Positions 13,201-22,236 of a stretch of 41,376 nucleotides of DNA are shown one piece after another; positions within the stretch are counted from its first letter, which is position 1; each line of letters begins with the position of its first letter. The notes beneath the pieces are model-generated. The model saw nothing but the letters and a program-made list of their open reading frames with translations. It was not told the DNA's origin and did no database searches. A program made the position numbers and the translations under genes. The stretch is from a virus. The DNA lies in IMG/VR virus record IMGVR_UViG_3300032331_000610, positions 1 to 41,376 of that record; one strand, written 5' to 3'.

Positions 13201-16200
13201 TGATGTTCTTCCAGATAATGTTCTTGCAGACTTAACTCGTTATCCAAAAGAGCCATCTGCTAAGCGTACAGATGTTGTCAATGAGGCAACCCTTAGACTG
13301 CAATCAGACATGATTGATGCAGTTAATGCTGGCAAACTTGTTGAGTATAAAGACTCTAGTGGTAGATGGAAGAAAGTCAAGAGCATTGACTATGACACAC
13401 TTGTACTTGCTGCAGATACAGATGAAGCAGAAATGTCTTTATTCAAAGCAGACAAATGGTCTAACCGCGCAGTATTTCGCGTAGGATATTCAAAGGGTAA
13501 GGTTGAACCATACCGTGTATATGGCAAGCCATTGCACATGACTAACTGGGATGATATTCCTGTTGAACTTCGTGAGGCTGCATTTGATGGCAAAAAGTCT
13601 AACTACCGTACATGGATTAAATCTAAAGGCTGGCAAGAAACAGACAGTCCTGTATTTAAATACATGCGTGAAAATGGATATGGTCGCGCTGTTGTGCTTG
13701 ACGATGCCCGTGCAGGTGGCGTAAGCCATGTTGCACTACCAGAAGCGATTGGAAACAACGGTCGTACTCGTGAAGTAGATGCAAACCTTAAGGCTATGAT
13801 GGCTAAACAAGGTGAAGCAATGGACTGGCAAGTTGCCACAGATTTTGAACCTAAGTTTACAACACCAGAAGCACGCCGTGCTGCAAAGCGCAAGGCTATT
13901 CGCCGTGAGCGTTCAGGTGTTAATGATTTAGCAGTATCTCCTTACTACACAAAAGACAATGTTCAGTCAATGATTAACAATGGTGTTGTAGATGCTGCTG
14001 AAAACCTTTCTCGTGACTATGCATTTGCTCATGCTCATCTTGATGACATGGCTGCTCGCGTAGGTGCTCGTGTATCTCGTGCAGAAACAATGGCTGTTAA
14101 ACAACGCCTTGGTTATGGAACTATTGAAGTTGACCGCAAGGGAAATGTTAACCGTAGATTCTTTAATCAATTTGATGCAAACGGACACACCTATGAATTG
14201 CCTAAGGCTTTTGAAGAAGCATCATGGTTCCTTGGTCGTACATCTGCTGAGCAAACATGGAACGCTCTAGTTGCATCACAAGAAATGGCTTTCTCTGCAG
14301 GCATTGGTTCTCGTACTGTGCGCCTTGTAGAACCAAACGACCCACGCTACTTTGAGGGCTGGGCAAACATCCTTAACATGCACTTCCGTAACCCTGAGTC
14401 AGGTGTTATGGACCCAGTAGTTCGTCAGATTCTGGATGGCGCAACAGATGAGCAACTTCTTCGCTGGTTTAAAACTAACGAAGGCTCTCTGTATGCCAAC
14501 AATACATACACCCGTGTTAAGCAAGGCTTTGGTTTTACAAAACTAAAGGGTGGCGAGTTAGATGAAGAACTCCTAGAGAAGATTCAAACTACTCGTGGCG
14601 CTGTAAAGGCTTACATCCCAGATGATGAAACAGCACTTATGCTTAGCGCTGCTACTGATGCCGAGAAGCCACTTACTGGTGGACAGATACAAGAATTTCT
14701 TGTTAATCGTTTTAAAGATGCACCTGAAAATTTAACACCGCTAAATGGTTTACTTGTCACAACCTCTAAAGAATACAAAGACCAAGAGCGTTTGATTGAC
14801 ACCATTAACCGCCGTGTTATGCGCTTTCTTGGCTCTATGCCAGAAGATGTGTTTGCTCGCCATCCATTGGTAAGCACTGTATATGAAAAAGAACTTCGCC
14901 TTAACATAGCATCCATGGCAGAAATTAAAGGTTCAGAGCAACTTACAGCCGATGAAGTTAACCGTGCTGTTCGTTCAGCCCGTGAGCGTTCACGCCAAGA
15001 AGTAGAACGCACACTCTTTACTATTGTTCGCCGTACAGGTGCATCATCTAGCCAAGTAATGCGATTACTCTTTCCGTTCTATGCAGCGTTTGAAAATACT
15101 GCAAAGCGTTGGGGTGGCATGCTTGCTAATGACCCAGCCATTGCAGCCAACGCAGCACGCACTATTGCACAGGTAGTAAATGGTCAATTAGTTGTAGACC
15201 GTGACGGCAATGAGATTACAGATGCAACTAAGATTCAAGGTGGCAACGCTAACCTTGTAGTCCGTGTACCTCAAGGATTTATTGATTCAATGCCTAAGTC
15301 ATGGCGACCAATCATTGAAGATTCATTTAAGAATATCAATATCCCGTTGACAAGCCTTGATGTTATTACTCAAGGTCAGGCTGGAAACCCAGGCTTTGGT
15401 CCGTTTGCAGTATTGCCAGCGTACTTAATTTTAAAGCAGCAACCATCATTAGAGAAGGCTATGGAGCCTTTCTTCCCTGCTGGTATGCCACAGAGCGCTA
15501 TGGATTTGTTTACACCAAGCGTATTGCGCCGTATGAATACAGTATGGACAAAGAACGATTTGTATGTTCGTACTTACAACCAGATGCTTCGCTACGAAAC
15601 ATATCGCTTTAACCAAGGTGAGCGCACAGATTCACCAACAGTTAAAGAGATTCAAGATAGAACAAACAAGTTTTATTTCCTTCGTGCGTTAACATCAGTT
15701 GCAATGCCTTTCGCTGTATCGCCTGAAATGGATTTCTACCAACAGACTTTCCGTCAGTTCCAAACACAGTATGCCAATTACAAAGACCCAGTTACTGGTA
15801 AACCTGTGTATGGTAAGGCTGAGGCTGAGTTCCTTAAGATGTACCCAGATTTCTTTGAGGCAACAGTTAGCCTTTCAAAGAACGAAGGTGGACTTGAACC
15901 AAGCCTTGGCGTAGTTCAGAACCTTAAGAAACATAGCAACCTTATGGCTATTGCCTCTGCTAAGGGTGACCCAGAACTTATGGGCTTTCTTGCTGATGAC
16001 AAAGATGGTCAATATACATTTAGTCAGGCTGCATACCAATGGCAATATAACCATGGTGCAGCACCTGGTTCAGGTAGCGCATACCGTAAGAACCGCCCAT
16101 CAGGTGAAATTCTTGTTGAGGCTAACATCAAGCGTGGGTGGACTGAATACCAAAATATGCAAACAGCAATTACTGCATACAAATTACAAAACGGTATTAC

Positions 16201-16612
16201 AGATGACAAAGACCCGCAAATGAATATCGTTAAAGAGGCTAAGTCATTGTGGATTAAAGAAATGGCTAAAGTAAATCTTGACTGGTACTCAGTATATGCA
16301 TCACCTGACCGTGCTAAATATGCTCGCCGTGCAGAGATTATGAAAACAGCACTCAAAGATAAAAAGTGGATGGCTGACAATGGCAACCGTGCGGTTGTTA
16401 AAAACATTGCACTATACCTAGAAGCCCGCGATGCAATCGCTGGCTTACTAGAACAGCGTGATGCTGCTGGTGGTTCACGCAGCCTTACAGCCAAAGCAAA
16501 TGCAGATGTTGCACAAGCAATGGACATGTATACAACACAACTTATGAAAGACTCTCCAGAGTTTGAACAGTTTATTAACCGTTACTTCGCAAATGATTCG
16601 GTGGTGATTTGA
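10295..16612 (+). CDS. Giant virion-associated / polyvalent-like protein (2105 aa)
   Basis: At 2105 residues this takes up one seventh of the genome. It is mostly helical, with no signal peptide. Two embedded domains are suggested: YHGSPDAFN near 763-771, like the start of ADP-ribosyltransferase-type YHG domains of phage polyvalent proteins, and a ParB/sulfiredoxin-like EGNHRIQAA at 913-921. The segment around the second is far more AT-rich than the rest (27% GC over 12781-13020 by hand count, against about 43%), as if inserted. Position after portal and before scaffold/capsid matches internal (ejected) proteins of podoviruses, which enter the cell with the DNA. I see no RNA polymerase motifs. 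Domain calls are tentative; a virion role is likely. Confidence 0.75.
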   Translation: MTWYNNVGKMAKSFADFTGVPGLIHDMATSGSNDDPWYVDGINLVKDVAKIGTTPVRGVVKGLFYVGEKSYEAGGIARRGITNGLIESPLMYNKFKNKDESYEDYRLRVDAKQDEVSLGQATLSLLSPGKNSGEFNPHFDNDFTARNFRFLSSGFDLFDPEDRKIAFEDQYTGKFISGVQDLAASTIIDPLTVTGFFGKGAVIISKGIMAENINGKLARAVFGKYTTNETIARDIDKGLEYINTQGKSGSRKAADDIAFLAESDAAQQAGYWAKKKVTNADGMAFLFGKASSPEEVLLTYRAVLGKDPKAQALLAQKDPEVGLVIDGLNNVPHPHRELMNGNLEGDILVSPEYNAAMGTYVSDMIATSPRYRAIMEQVATGREIREGFGIGLARGSAIKAARKEASRAFGEPVVTILQKTSLHPAIRVITKPISKVGEYFREERPSGVFHVNDANSYREFNTFLREANDLSGNTFGPQAKGFADQYLAAATEGERFATIQRAEKAAIDHLFGDYGYSQEQLDKIYSLYDSRRAAGIKKMRDQGFISHFNGDQLNHSVHAPVLQSESANTVIIADLRKLKFGIDAHRRVLPTLLDGIDVEALNVRGLKGMQSLDTINDIFKTSVLMRLGYTVRNLTEAQLSMLAKGFALPSMVAANGKEGIARFFENRKVGFERLGDHVSVLTGKVDDIRVLQQEFAHEADKLRSIDMSRQQLAKAISERIREVENDRFNVVKTLGDGSGPLEPADEIRILQGALDDLNSVTIYHGSPDAFNLDPKRGLVGSTSPGRASKYAESGIIASVEQYIPTPSGRPGRLGEKPVSKTGELKPLTDVEAVKNANPNFKYAPQRTALVKTDFLKDYLEFDRTKIAKFDADYSAQTIAKITEDLKSGKGFTDVIFAEYAIDENGKLYLKIVEGNHRIQAAINAGITEIPVTMVKVGEARDIKGYKPTGLDSRIKRNWSGYLPSDASPRDVLPDNVLADLTRYPKEPSAKRTDVVNEATLRLQSDMIDAVNAGKLVEYKDSSGRWKKVKSIDYDTLVLAADTDEAEMSLFKADKWSNRAVFRVGYSKGKVEPYRVYGKPLHMTNWDDIPVELREAAFDGKKSNYRTWIKSKGWQETDSPVFKYMRENGYGRAVVLDDARAGGVSHVALPEAIGNNGRTREVDANLKAMMAKQGEAMDWQVATDFEPKFTTPEARRAAKRKAIRRERSGVNDLAVSPYYTKDNVQSMINNGVVDAAENLSRDYAFAHAHLDDMAARVGARVSRAETMAVKQRLGYGTIEVDRKGNVNRRFFNQFDANGHTYELPKAFEEASWFLGRTSAEQTWNALVASQEMAFSAGIGSRTVRLVEPNDPRYFEGWANILNMHFRNPESGVMDPVVRQILDGATDEQLLRWFKTNEGSLYANNTYTRVKQGFGFTKLKGGELDEELLEKIQTTRGAVKAYIPDDETALMLSAATDAEKPLTGGQIQEFLVNRFKDAPENLTPLNGLLVTTSKEYKDQERLIDTINRRVMRFLGSMPEDVFARHPLVSTVYEKELRLNIASMAEIKGSEQLTADEVNRAVRSARERSRQEVERTLFTIVRRTGASSSQVMRLLFPFYAAFENTAKRWGGMLANDPAIAANAARTIAQVVNGQLVVDRDGNEITDATKIQGGNANLVVRVPQGFIDSMPKSWRPIIEDSFKNINIPLTSLDVITQGQAGNPGFGPFAVLPAYLILKQQPSLEKAMEPFFPAGMPQSAMDLFTPSVLRRMNTVWTKNDLYVRTYNQMLRYETYRFNQGERTDSPTVKEIQDRTNKFYFLRALTSVAMPFAVSPEMDFYQQTFRQFQTQYANYKDPVTGKPVYGKAEAEFLKMYPDFFEATVSLSKNEGGLEPSLGVVQNLKKHSNLMAIASAKGDPELMGFLADDKDGQYTFSQAAYQWQYNHGAAPGSGSAYRKNRPSGEILVEANIKRGWTEYQNMQTAITAYKLQNGITDDKDPQMNIVKEAKSLWIKEMAKVNLDWYSVYASPDRAKYARRAEIMKTALKDKKWMADNGNRAVVKNIALYLEARDAIAGLLEQRDAAGGSRSLTAKANADVAQAMDMYTTQLMKDSPEFEQFINRYFANDSVVI

Positions 16613-17001
16613 TGACAACAAGCCCAACTACAACAAGTAGTTCTACAGCAACTCCAAAGGCTGGCTCGGTTGATATTGTAAAAATTATTGAAGGACTAAG
16701 TAAATCTGGTGGTTCTTTTGGTGCAAAGGGTGCTGTCTATACAAACAAAGATGCCGATGCGGATGTTCAGGCTGTCTATCAACAGGTGCTTGGTCGCAAT
16801 GCTGGAGGTAATGAATACGCAAAGGCTGTTGTTATTGCTATGGGTCTTGGACCAGATAGCGGTGCTGCTGCTCGTCAACAGGCTATTATGAATTTTGTAC
16901 AAAACACACCAGAGTACGCTGCTCGTCAGGACAATAACTATCTTGATGCTATCTACAAGGCTATTGCAGCCGATGTTGCAAAAACACAGGTGGTTCGTTA
17001 A
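16612..17001 (+). CDS. Small virion-module protein, DUF4214-like repeat (129 aa)
   Basis: A Thr/Ser-rich N-terminus is followed by a compact helical domain with AVYQQVLGRNAGGNEYAKAV and FVQNTPEYAAR. These resemble the Y-x2-VLGR ... F-x2-(S/T)PE(F/Y) pattern of DUF4214-type repeats. The ATG at 16612 overlaps the giant gene's TGA (TGATG); the TTG three bases earlier is an alternative. A short helical LLTYRAVLGKDP in the giant protein is similar, hinting at a shared module. Function unknown; likely structural by location. Confidence 0.68.
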   Translation: MTTSPTTTSSSTATPKAGSVDIVKIIEGLSKSGGSFGAKGAVYTNKDADADVQAVYQQVLGRNAGGNEYAKAVVIAMGLGPDSGAAARQQAIMNFVQNTPEYAARQDNNYLDAIYKAIAADVAKTQVVR

Positions 17002-18347
17002 TGCCAAATTTATCAGCCAATTTAACTCAAAAAGATATTGCACTACGCGCTATTGCTGCGTTGTCTAACCAAGTTGAAAAAGCAAGTGGACTAAAACGCC
17101 AACAACTTCTTGACCAAATTGCGGCACAACAAGCAATCGTTACTGCCTACGATACAAAAATATCTAACGCTAAAAGGGCTAAAGACAGAGCAAAGATTCA
17201 ATCTAAAATTAACGCTGCCCAAGCAGAACTTGATGTTGCTACGGCTCGTGGTATAGATACTACAAATTATGAAACTAAAGTTAATGAATACAAAGCATTA
17301 TTAAACCCAGTAGACCCAAGCCTACTTAAAGATAGTCCATTTAAACCAGTTGCTCCTGGTGAACAAAAGATTGCAGGACCAGTTGCTGTAACTCCTAACA
17401 CTACTGTTCCACCAAAGACTGGCGGAAACGCTGGAACTATTACTCCCACTGTAGATACAAAGCAGTTGTGGATGGATTACCTTACAAAGACATTTAGAAC
17501 TCTTGAAAACCCTGCACAAAAAATGCAAATTGATAATCTTTTTGCCAAGGCTAAGGCTGGCAAGTGGACAGAAGCAACCTTTATGGAAGCCCTACAGGGT
17601 ACCGATTGGTGGCAGCAAACATTACCAAGCCTTCGTTCTTTCTTTATTGAAAGTAATGACCCACGCAACAAGTCAACCTTTGCTCAGAAGATGCTTAATC
17701 AAACAGATTATGTTCAACAGCAAATGGAAAAACTTGGCATTGCTGTTCGCAGCATAGACCCAGTTACTGGCAAAGTCATTGACAATACAAGTATGGTTCA
17801 AGGTATTGCCATGGAAGCAATCCAAAACGGTTGGAGCGATGCTCAACTTCAAGAACACCTTGCTACTAAATCAGAAATTATTTTTACTGGTGGCGGAGCA
17901 ATTGGAAGTTATGTTGACCAACTTAAAAGCCAGGCTCTTAAGTATGGGGTTAACTTAGATAAGAACCAACTTGCTTATATGCAAAGAGATTTGCTTAACC
18001 CTGCCGATGGCAAGGATGCCCAGTATTATTTAAACAGCATCAAGCAACAGTCTATAGATGCCAACCCATGGTTTGCTGCTTCGCTCAAAGAGGGTCGCAC
18101 ACTCTATGATGTAACAAGCACATACCGTAACCAAATGGCTACGCTTCTTGAGGTTGCACCTGAAAACATTACTTGGAACGACTTAATGAATAAAGTTGTA
18201 AACAAAGAAAAGAACGCTGCTAATACTTTTGCAGACTTTACCAAGTCCGTTAAGCAGGACCCGTTATGGCAGTACACTAGAAACGCTAAAGAAACCTACA
18301 GCAATATGGCTGTAGATTTGATGAAGCAGTTTGGATTTATGGGATAA
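17001..18347 (+). CDS. Putative internal virion protein (448 aa)
   Basis: A 448-residue protein with an N-terminal coiled coil (about 10-100: KDIALRAIAALSNQVEKAS..., repeated Ala/Lys/Gln), a Pro/Thr-rich linker near 112-145 and a helical C-terminal half (LWMDYLTKTFRTLENPAQKM..., DLMKQFGFMG). The start overlaps the previous stop (TAATG). Three consecutive large helical proteins between portal and capsid match ejection-protein sets of podoviruses. No specific family recognised. Confidence 0.7.
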   Translation: MPNLSANLTQKDIALRAIAALSNQVEKASGLKRQQLLDQIAAQQAIVTAYDTKISNAKRAKDRAKIQSKINAAQAELDVATARGIDTTNYETKVNEYKALLNPVDPSLLKDSPFKPVAPGEQKIAGPVAVTPNTTVPPKTGGNAGTITPTVDTKQLWMDYLTKTFRTLENPAQKMQIDNLFAKAKAGKWTEATFMEALQGTDWWQQTLPSLRSFFIESNDPRNKSTFAQKMLNQTDYVQQQMEKLGIAVRSIDPVTGKVIDNTSMVQGIAMEAIQNGWSDAQLQEHLATKSEIIFTGGGAIGSYVDQLKSQALKYGVNLDKNQLAYMQRDLLNPADGKDAQYYLNSIKQQSIDANPWFAASLKEGRTLYDVTSTYRNQMATLLEVAPENITWNDLMNKVVNKEKNAANTFADFTKSVKQDPLWQYTRNAKETYSNMAVDLMKQFGFMG

Positions 18348-19828
18348 TGCCTAGAGACAAAGACACACCTACACCAGTAGCAACACCTAAAGCAGTAGTT
18401 CCTGGTTCAACAAAGTCCGATGCTGGCGTGCCATTGACACAAGGCAAAGGCGCACCTGTAACTCTTGCACAGGCTAAAGCATTAGGATTTAACAGTACCG
18501 TTGGCATTACTATTAAAGATGGTCAATATGTTTTTGACCAATCTCTTGCACCTGACCGTGGTGGTTTCCAATCAGTAGGCATGGCTAAGCCAGGCGAAAT
18601 GCAGATGACTCCATACTATGGAGATGTCACTGGTGCTTATCGTTTAACTCAAGAACAATATGCTGCAGCAGGTGCAAATGCTGCAGGTGTAATGAATACT
18701 GGCGCACTTGCTAAGGCTATGCAAGAAAATGAAATTAAAGCACTTGTTGCTAGTGGCATGTCACTTGCAGATGCTACCGCTAAAGTATCTGGACAATACG
18801 GTAAATACGGTGTTCCACTTGTTGAAGGTGGATACAGCGCTTCTGGCACTCCAACACCTGGTGGTCAATACGACTCCTCAGGAAATTTTGTAGGTGGCAC
18901 TTCTGGAACAGGTGGTTCAACACCAAGTGGTTCAGCAACAGGTAGTGCCTCAAATGGAACAATCCTTGGTCAACCAACTGCAGCACAAACAGCAACTCGT
19001 ACTGCAGCCACAACAGCCATTGAAGATTTCCGTGCAAACCTACGCCTTGCTGGACTTGGTACGCTTGCAGATAAAATTGATGAATACATTAAACAAGATT
19101 TAACTGCATCTCAAATTAAAATTAACCTTGTTGGAACAGATGAATACAAGGCTCGTTTTCCTGGCATGGCAACTCTAGCCAAGGCAGGTAAGGCTATGAA
19201 CGAAGCAACATATATCAGCACAGAAAAAGCATACGATACAGTTCTTCGTGCCCATGGTCTTGATACAAACCTTTTTGGAACTACTGCAAAATATGGTACA
19301 TATATTGCAAGTCAAGTATCACCTATTGAATTTGAAACTCGCGTAGGTATTGCTGCTGACCGTGTTAATAAAAACTCTGATGTAGTTGCAGCACTTAATA
19401 ATTACTATGGCGTAAGCAAGTCAGGGGCTATCTCATACCTTCTTGACCCAACCATTGGTTTAGATATTGTGCAGAAAGAAGCCCGTGCTGCTGAAATTGG
19501 CGCTGCTGCTGCAGCCACAAACTTCTCATTTGGAGAAGGTCAAGTTGGCGCAGGTGTTGCGGAATCATTTATCAACGCCTCTGGCACACAAGACCTTGTA
19601 AGTCTTAAGACAGAATTTGGCAAGGCTCGTAATATGGCTAATGTTCAAAGCAGCCTTGCTTCTATTGAAGGCACAGGTTACTCAGACCTTAATGCAGTAA
19701 CTGCAGTTCTTGGACAAGACCAACAACTGCTATTGGAATCCCAACGCAGAGCAGCCCGTGAAGCAGCACGCTTCTCAGGCTCTGCTGGCATATCCACTGG
19801 TTCACTTCGTACTGAATCCAGCATATAA
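18347..19828 (+). CDS. Putative internal virion protein (493 aa)
   Basis: A 493-residue protein with a Pro/Thr-rich start, a Gly/Ser/Thr-rich low-complexity linker near 175-215 (YDSSGNFVGGTSGTGG...) and a helical C-terminal half (AIEDFRANLRLAGLGTLADKIDEYI, ..., ESQRRAAREAARFSG). The start overlaps the preceding stop. It carries the only copy of the dispersed 9-nt repeat in the late operon (19604-19612, encoding SLKTE). The segment TADKIDEYIKQDLTASQIKINLVGT echoes motifs in the two upstream proteins, so the three may share ancestry or assemble together. Likely virion component. Confidence 0.68.
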   Translation: MPRDKDTPTPVATPKAVVPGSTKSDAGVPLTQGKGAPVTLAQAKALGFNSTVGITIKDGQYVFDQSLAPDRGGFQSVGMAKPGEMQMTPYYGDVTGAYRLTQEQYAAAGANAAGVMNTGALAKAMQENEIKALVASGMSLADATAKVSGQYGKYGVPLVEGGYSASGTPTPGGQYDSSGNFVGGTSGTGGSTPSGSATGSASNGTILGQPTAAQTATRTAATTAIEDFRANLRLAGLGTLADKIDEYIKQDLTASQIKINLVGTDEYKARFPGMATLAKAGKAMNEATYISTEKAYDTVLRAHGLDTNLFGTTAKYGTYIASQVSPIEFETRVGIAADRVNKNSDVVAALNNYYGVSKSGAISYLLDPTIGLDIVQKEARAAEIGAAAAATNFSFGEGQVGAGVAESFINASGTQDLVSLKTEFGKARNMANVQSSLASIEGTGYSDLNAVTAVLGQDQQLLLESQRRAAREAARFSGSAGISTGSLRTESSI

Positions 19829-19949
19829 AAGAATCCTCACCCTGACCTACCAGCCCAGGGGAGCGTAAAAGACTGGTAGCAATAGCCAACATGGTTTCCC
19901 CAAGCCTTGTTGTGGATTGCGAATACAACTAACAAAGGGAGATAGGTAG
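19829..19949 (+). other. Intergenic stem-loop before the scaffold/capsid genes
   Basis: CTACCAG (19847-19853) and CTGGTAG (19873-19879) form a perfect 7-bp stem around a 19-nt loop rich in G and A. A weaker CAACA/TGTTG dyad follows. No T-run. The structure could process or stabilise the capsid mRNA, or reduce read-through, so that scaffold and capsid are made at different levels from upstream genes. The ribosome site GGGAG lies at its end. Confidence 0.5.
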
Positions 19950-20420
19950 ATGGCTACCAATTATGACGAAGATGACGATTTTGATTTTGAGGACCAACCT
20001 CAAGATGTCGTCAAGCAGTTACGCAAAGTAAACCGCACACTTGAAAAGCGCCTTAAGGAACTTGAACAAGAGTCAACAACTTTGAAATCTGCAACTCGTC
20101 AACGCACCGTGAAAGATGTGTTGACAGCAAAGGGTATTAACCCAAAGGTCGCAGCGTTTGTTCCGCAAGATTTGGATGCTTCGGAAGAAGCAGTTACAAA
20201 CTGGCTAAATGAATATGGCGATGTATTTGGAGTTAAGTCTGGTGAAGAAAGCGAAAGCAAATCTGCATCAAACAACCCAGCATTACAAGCACAACAGCGA
20301 ATCAATGATGTCGTATCAACAGGTACTCCACCAGGAATAGATGAAGATATGTATTCAAAGATGGCTAATGTGAAAAATGCTGCTGAACTTAACACCCTTC
20401 TCGGTATTTCTGTTTATTAA
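19950..20420 (+). CDS. Scaffolding protein (156 aa)
   Basis: A 156-residue acidic protein just before the major capsid gene. The N-terminus is very acidic (DEDDDFDFEDQP), followed by a coiled coil (VVKQLRKVNRTLEKRLKELE) and a basic/helical centre. This order and composition are typical of phage scaffolds, which direct prohead assembly and then leave. Ribosome site GGGAGATAGG precedes the ATG. Assigned from position and composition. Confidence 0.8.
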   Translation: MATNYDEDDDFDFEDQPQDVVKQLRKVNRTLEKRLKELEQESTTLKSATRQRTVKDVLTAKGINPKVAAFVPQDLDASEEAVTNWLNEYGDVFGVKSGEESESKSASNNPALQAQQRINDVVSTGTPPGIDEDMYSKMANVKNAAELNTLLGISVY

Positions 20421-20452
20421 ACAAACTACCAATCACCAGGAGGTGAACCCGT

Positions 20453-21631
20453 ATGGCATACACAGATTCGTCAGCAATCGCTGGCTTAATCAAAACAGCG
20501 TATGACCGCTATGTAGAGTTTGCGCTTCGTGCTCAGCCACTGATTCGTTCAGTTGCAGACAAGCGTCCTGCTCAGCAAGCAATGCCAGGTTCAAGTGTTG
20601 TATTCTCAATTTACAACGACTTGTCACCAGCAACCGCATCACTCACAGAAACAACTGACCCAGATGCAGTAGCACTGTCAGATGTAACAACAGTTTCTGT
20701 AACACTAAACGAGTATGGCAATGCATCACTTGTTACACGCAAGTTGCAACTATTCTCACTATCAGATGTTGACCCTGCAGTAGCAGACATCATCGCGTTC
20801 AACATGGCTGACTCACTTGACCGCCTTGCAATGGAAACTCTCCGCGCAGGCACAAATGTTATCTACTCAGCATCATCAACTGCACGCACATCAACAGCAA
20901 CAGTTACAGCAACTGACACAATCACTGCTGCTAACCTCCGCAAGGCAGTTGCTAAACTCCGTGCTAATAAGGCTGTACCTCGTGAAGGTTCACTTTATTG
21001 GACAGGTATCCACCCAGAAGTTTCACACGACCTTCGTGCTGAAACAGGTTCAGGCGGATGGCAAGACCTACACAAGTACGCAGAAACAGGTCAGGGTCAA
21101 TTCTGGGCTGGCAACATCGGTACTTTTGAAGGTTCAATGTTCATTGAAACACCTCGTATGTACCGCGGTGTAGATGGTGCTGACCAGTCAGCATTGGCTA
21201 CAACTACAGCAACTGTTGCTGGTGCATCAGCAGGATTTACAATTGGTGTGGCTTCTTCATCTGTAATCGCTACTTCTGCAGAAGCAGGAGATAAGATTGC
21301 AGCAACAGGCATTGCATCTGGTGCAAAGATTACATCTTTGGTTACATCAGGTTCAACAACAACTATTACTGTAGACACAGCAAACACTGCTGCAGTAACA
21401 GTTGGAGCGACAGTAACAGTTACTCCAGTAACTGCTGTTTACCGCACAATCGTTGCAGGTAAGCAAGCACTTGCTGAGGCAGTTGCTCAAGAGCCAAATG
21501 TTGTTATCGGACCAGTCACAGACCGTTTGCTCCGCTTCCGTCCAATCGGATGGTACGGCGTACTCGGCTTCTCACGCTACCGTGAAGCAGCGCTATACCG
21601 AATTGAATCTTCTTCTTCAATTCAGGTTTAA
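20453..21631 (+). CDS. Major capsid protein (N4-gp56-like) with C-terminal inserted domain
   Basis: A 392-residue protein following the scaffold, with AGGAGGTG upstream as ribosome site. The N-terminal part (SAIAGLIKTAYDRYVEFALR, then VTTVSVTLNEYGNASLVTRKL) and the C-terminal RTIVAGKQALAEAVAQ...PIGWYGVLGFSRYREAALYRIESS resemble the N4-gp56 capsid family, an HK97-type fold. Residues about 243-326 are a Thr/Ala/Ser/Val-rich, repeat-like beta insertion (IATSAEAGDKIAATGIASG...) that interrupts the fold just before YRTIVAG; it could be a surface-exposed Ig-like or decoration domain. The gene is followed by a strong hairpin. Confidence 0.86.
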   Translation: MAYTDSSAIAGLIKTAYDRYVEFALRAQPLIRSVADKRPAQQAMPGSSVVFSIYNDLSPATASLTETTDPDAVALSDVTTVSVTLNEYGNASLVTRKLQLFSLSDVDPAVADIIAFNMADSLDRLAMETLRAGTNVIYSASSTARTSTATVTATDTITAANLRKAVAKLRANKAVPREGSLYWTGIHPEVSHDLRAETGSGGWQDLHKYAETGQGQFWAGNIGTFEGSMFIETPRMYRGVDGADQSALATTTATVAGASAGFTIGVASSSVIATSAEAGDKIAATGIASGAKITSLVTSGSTTTITVDTANTAAVTVGATVTVTPVTAVYRTIVAGKQALAEAVAQEPNVVIGPVTDRLLRFRPIGWYGVLGFSRYREAALYRIESSSSIQV

Positions 21632-21644
21632 TTAAATAGTAGTT

Positions 21645-21670
21645 GAGGGGGCGGGTTCGCCCGCCCTCTC
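21645..21670 (+). terminator. Strong UUCG-loop hairpin after the capsid gene
   Basis: An 11-bp GC-rich stem (21645-21655 with 21660-21670, one G-T pair) closed by a TTCG tetraloop. What follows is TCTAC, not a T-run, so it may be a partial terminator or an mRNA 3' end stabiliser that sets the high capsid level apart from downstream genes. Confidence 0.7.
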
Positions 21671-21692
21671 TCTACATCAACAAGGAGGAATA

Positions 21693-21965
21693 ATGGCTGA
21701 ATACTTATTTACAACACCATCAGTTGCAGAGACACCTGCAGGTTGGCACCGCCTCTTAGCCCGCTACGCAATTCACCGTGGCGTGACAGTAATGATGATT
21801 GATGGTACATATTCTTCATATCGTTTTCCGTCACAAACAGAAACTGCTATAGCCACCGAGGTATATTTAGGTGGACACAATTATGTTATTGATGAAAAAA
21901 CAAAAGACCGTTTAACAAATGCTGCCATTGGTGGCAACTACGGAGATTACATAACAACGCTATGA
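21693..21965 (+). CDS. Hypothetical virion-module protein (90 aa)
   Basis: A 90-residue protein (MAEYLFTTPSVAETPAGWHRLLARYAIHRG...) with AAGGAGGAA as ribosome site. Predicted beta-rich middle (VTVMMIDGTYSSYRFPSQ) with a GGHNYVID segment. It lies in the first position after capsid and is probably a small structural protein. No family recognised. Confidence 0.72.
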   Translation: MAEYLFTTPSVAETPAGWHRLLARYAIHRGVTVMMIDGTYSSYRFPSQTETAIATEVYLGGHNYVIDEKTKDRLTNAAIGGNYGDYITTL

Positions 21966-22234
21966 ACTTACATCAAAAGCAAAAACATCCAGAGTTTGTT
22001 GAAGGTTGCTTTGGTTGTAAATTAGGAACACTCCAACTATCACCTGGAGATGCTGGTAGAGCAGATTCCATGTCTGATAAAAAATGGAACGCAGAATTAA
22101 ATTTATACAAGTCTGCTCGTGAGCAAGGCATACAGCCTGCAGGCACTACTACTAAGCAAGTTCAAAAAGCAATAGATGAATCAAACAAAGTAGGCAAAGC
22201 CTACGATGCAAACACTAATAGTTTTAAGGGGTAA
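21962..22234 (+). CDS. Small conserved phage protein with HP-x2-VEGCFGCK motif (90 aa)
   Basis: A 90-residue protein that overlaps its upstream neighbour (ATGA). The N-terminus MNLHQKQKHPEFVEGCFGCKLGTLQLSPGDA has a CFGC pair that may bind metal. The rest is hydrophilic and helical. I recall similar HP-x3-EGCFGCK starts in other actinobacterial phage proteins of unknown function. It may be a structural or assembly factor. Confidence 0.72.
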   Translation: MNLHQKQKHPEFVEGCFGCKLGTLQLSPGDAGRADSMSDKKWNAELNLYKSAREQGIQPAGTTTKQVQKAIDESNKVGKAYDANTNSFKG

Positions 22235-22236
22235 AC

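Noticed and set aside
10295-16612. Giant protein as an N4-type virion RNA polymerase
   Set aside because: Size and location fit, but I could not find T7-like polymerase motifs; the visible domains are of other types.
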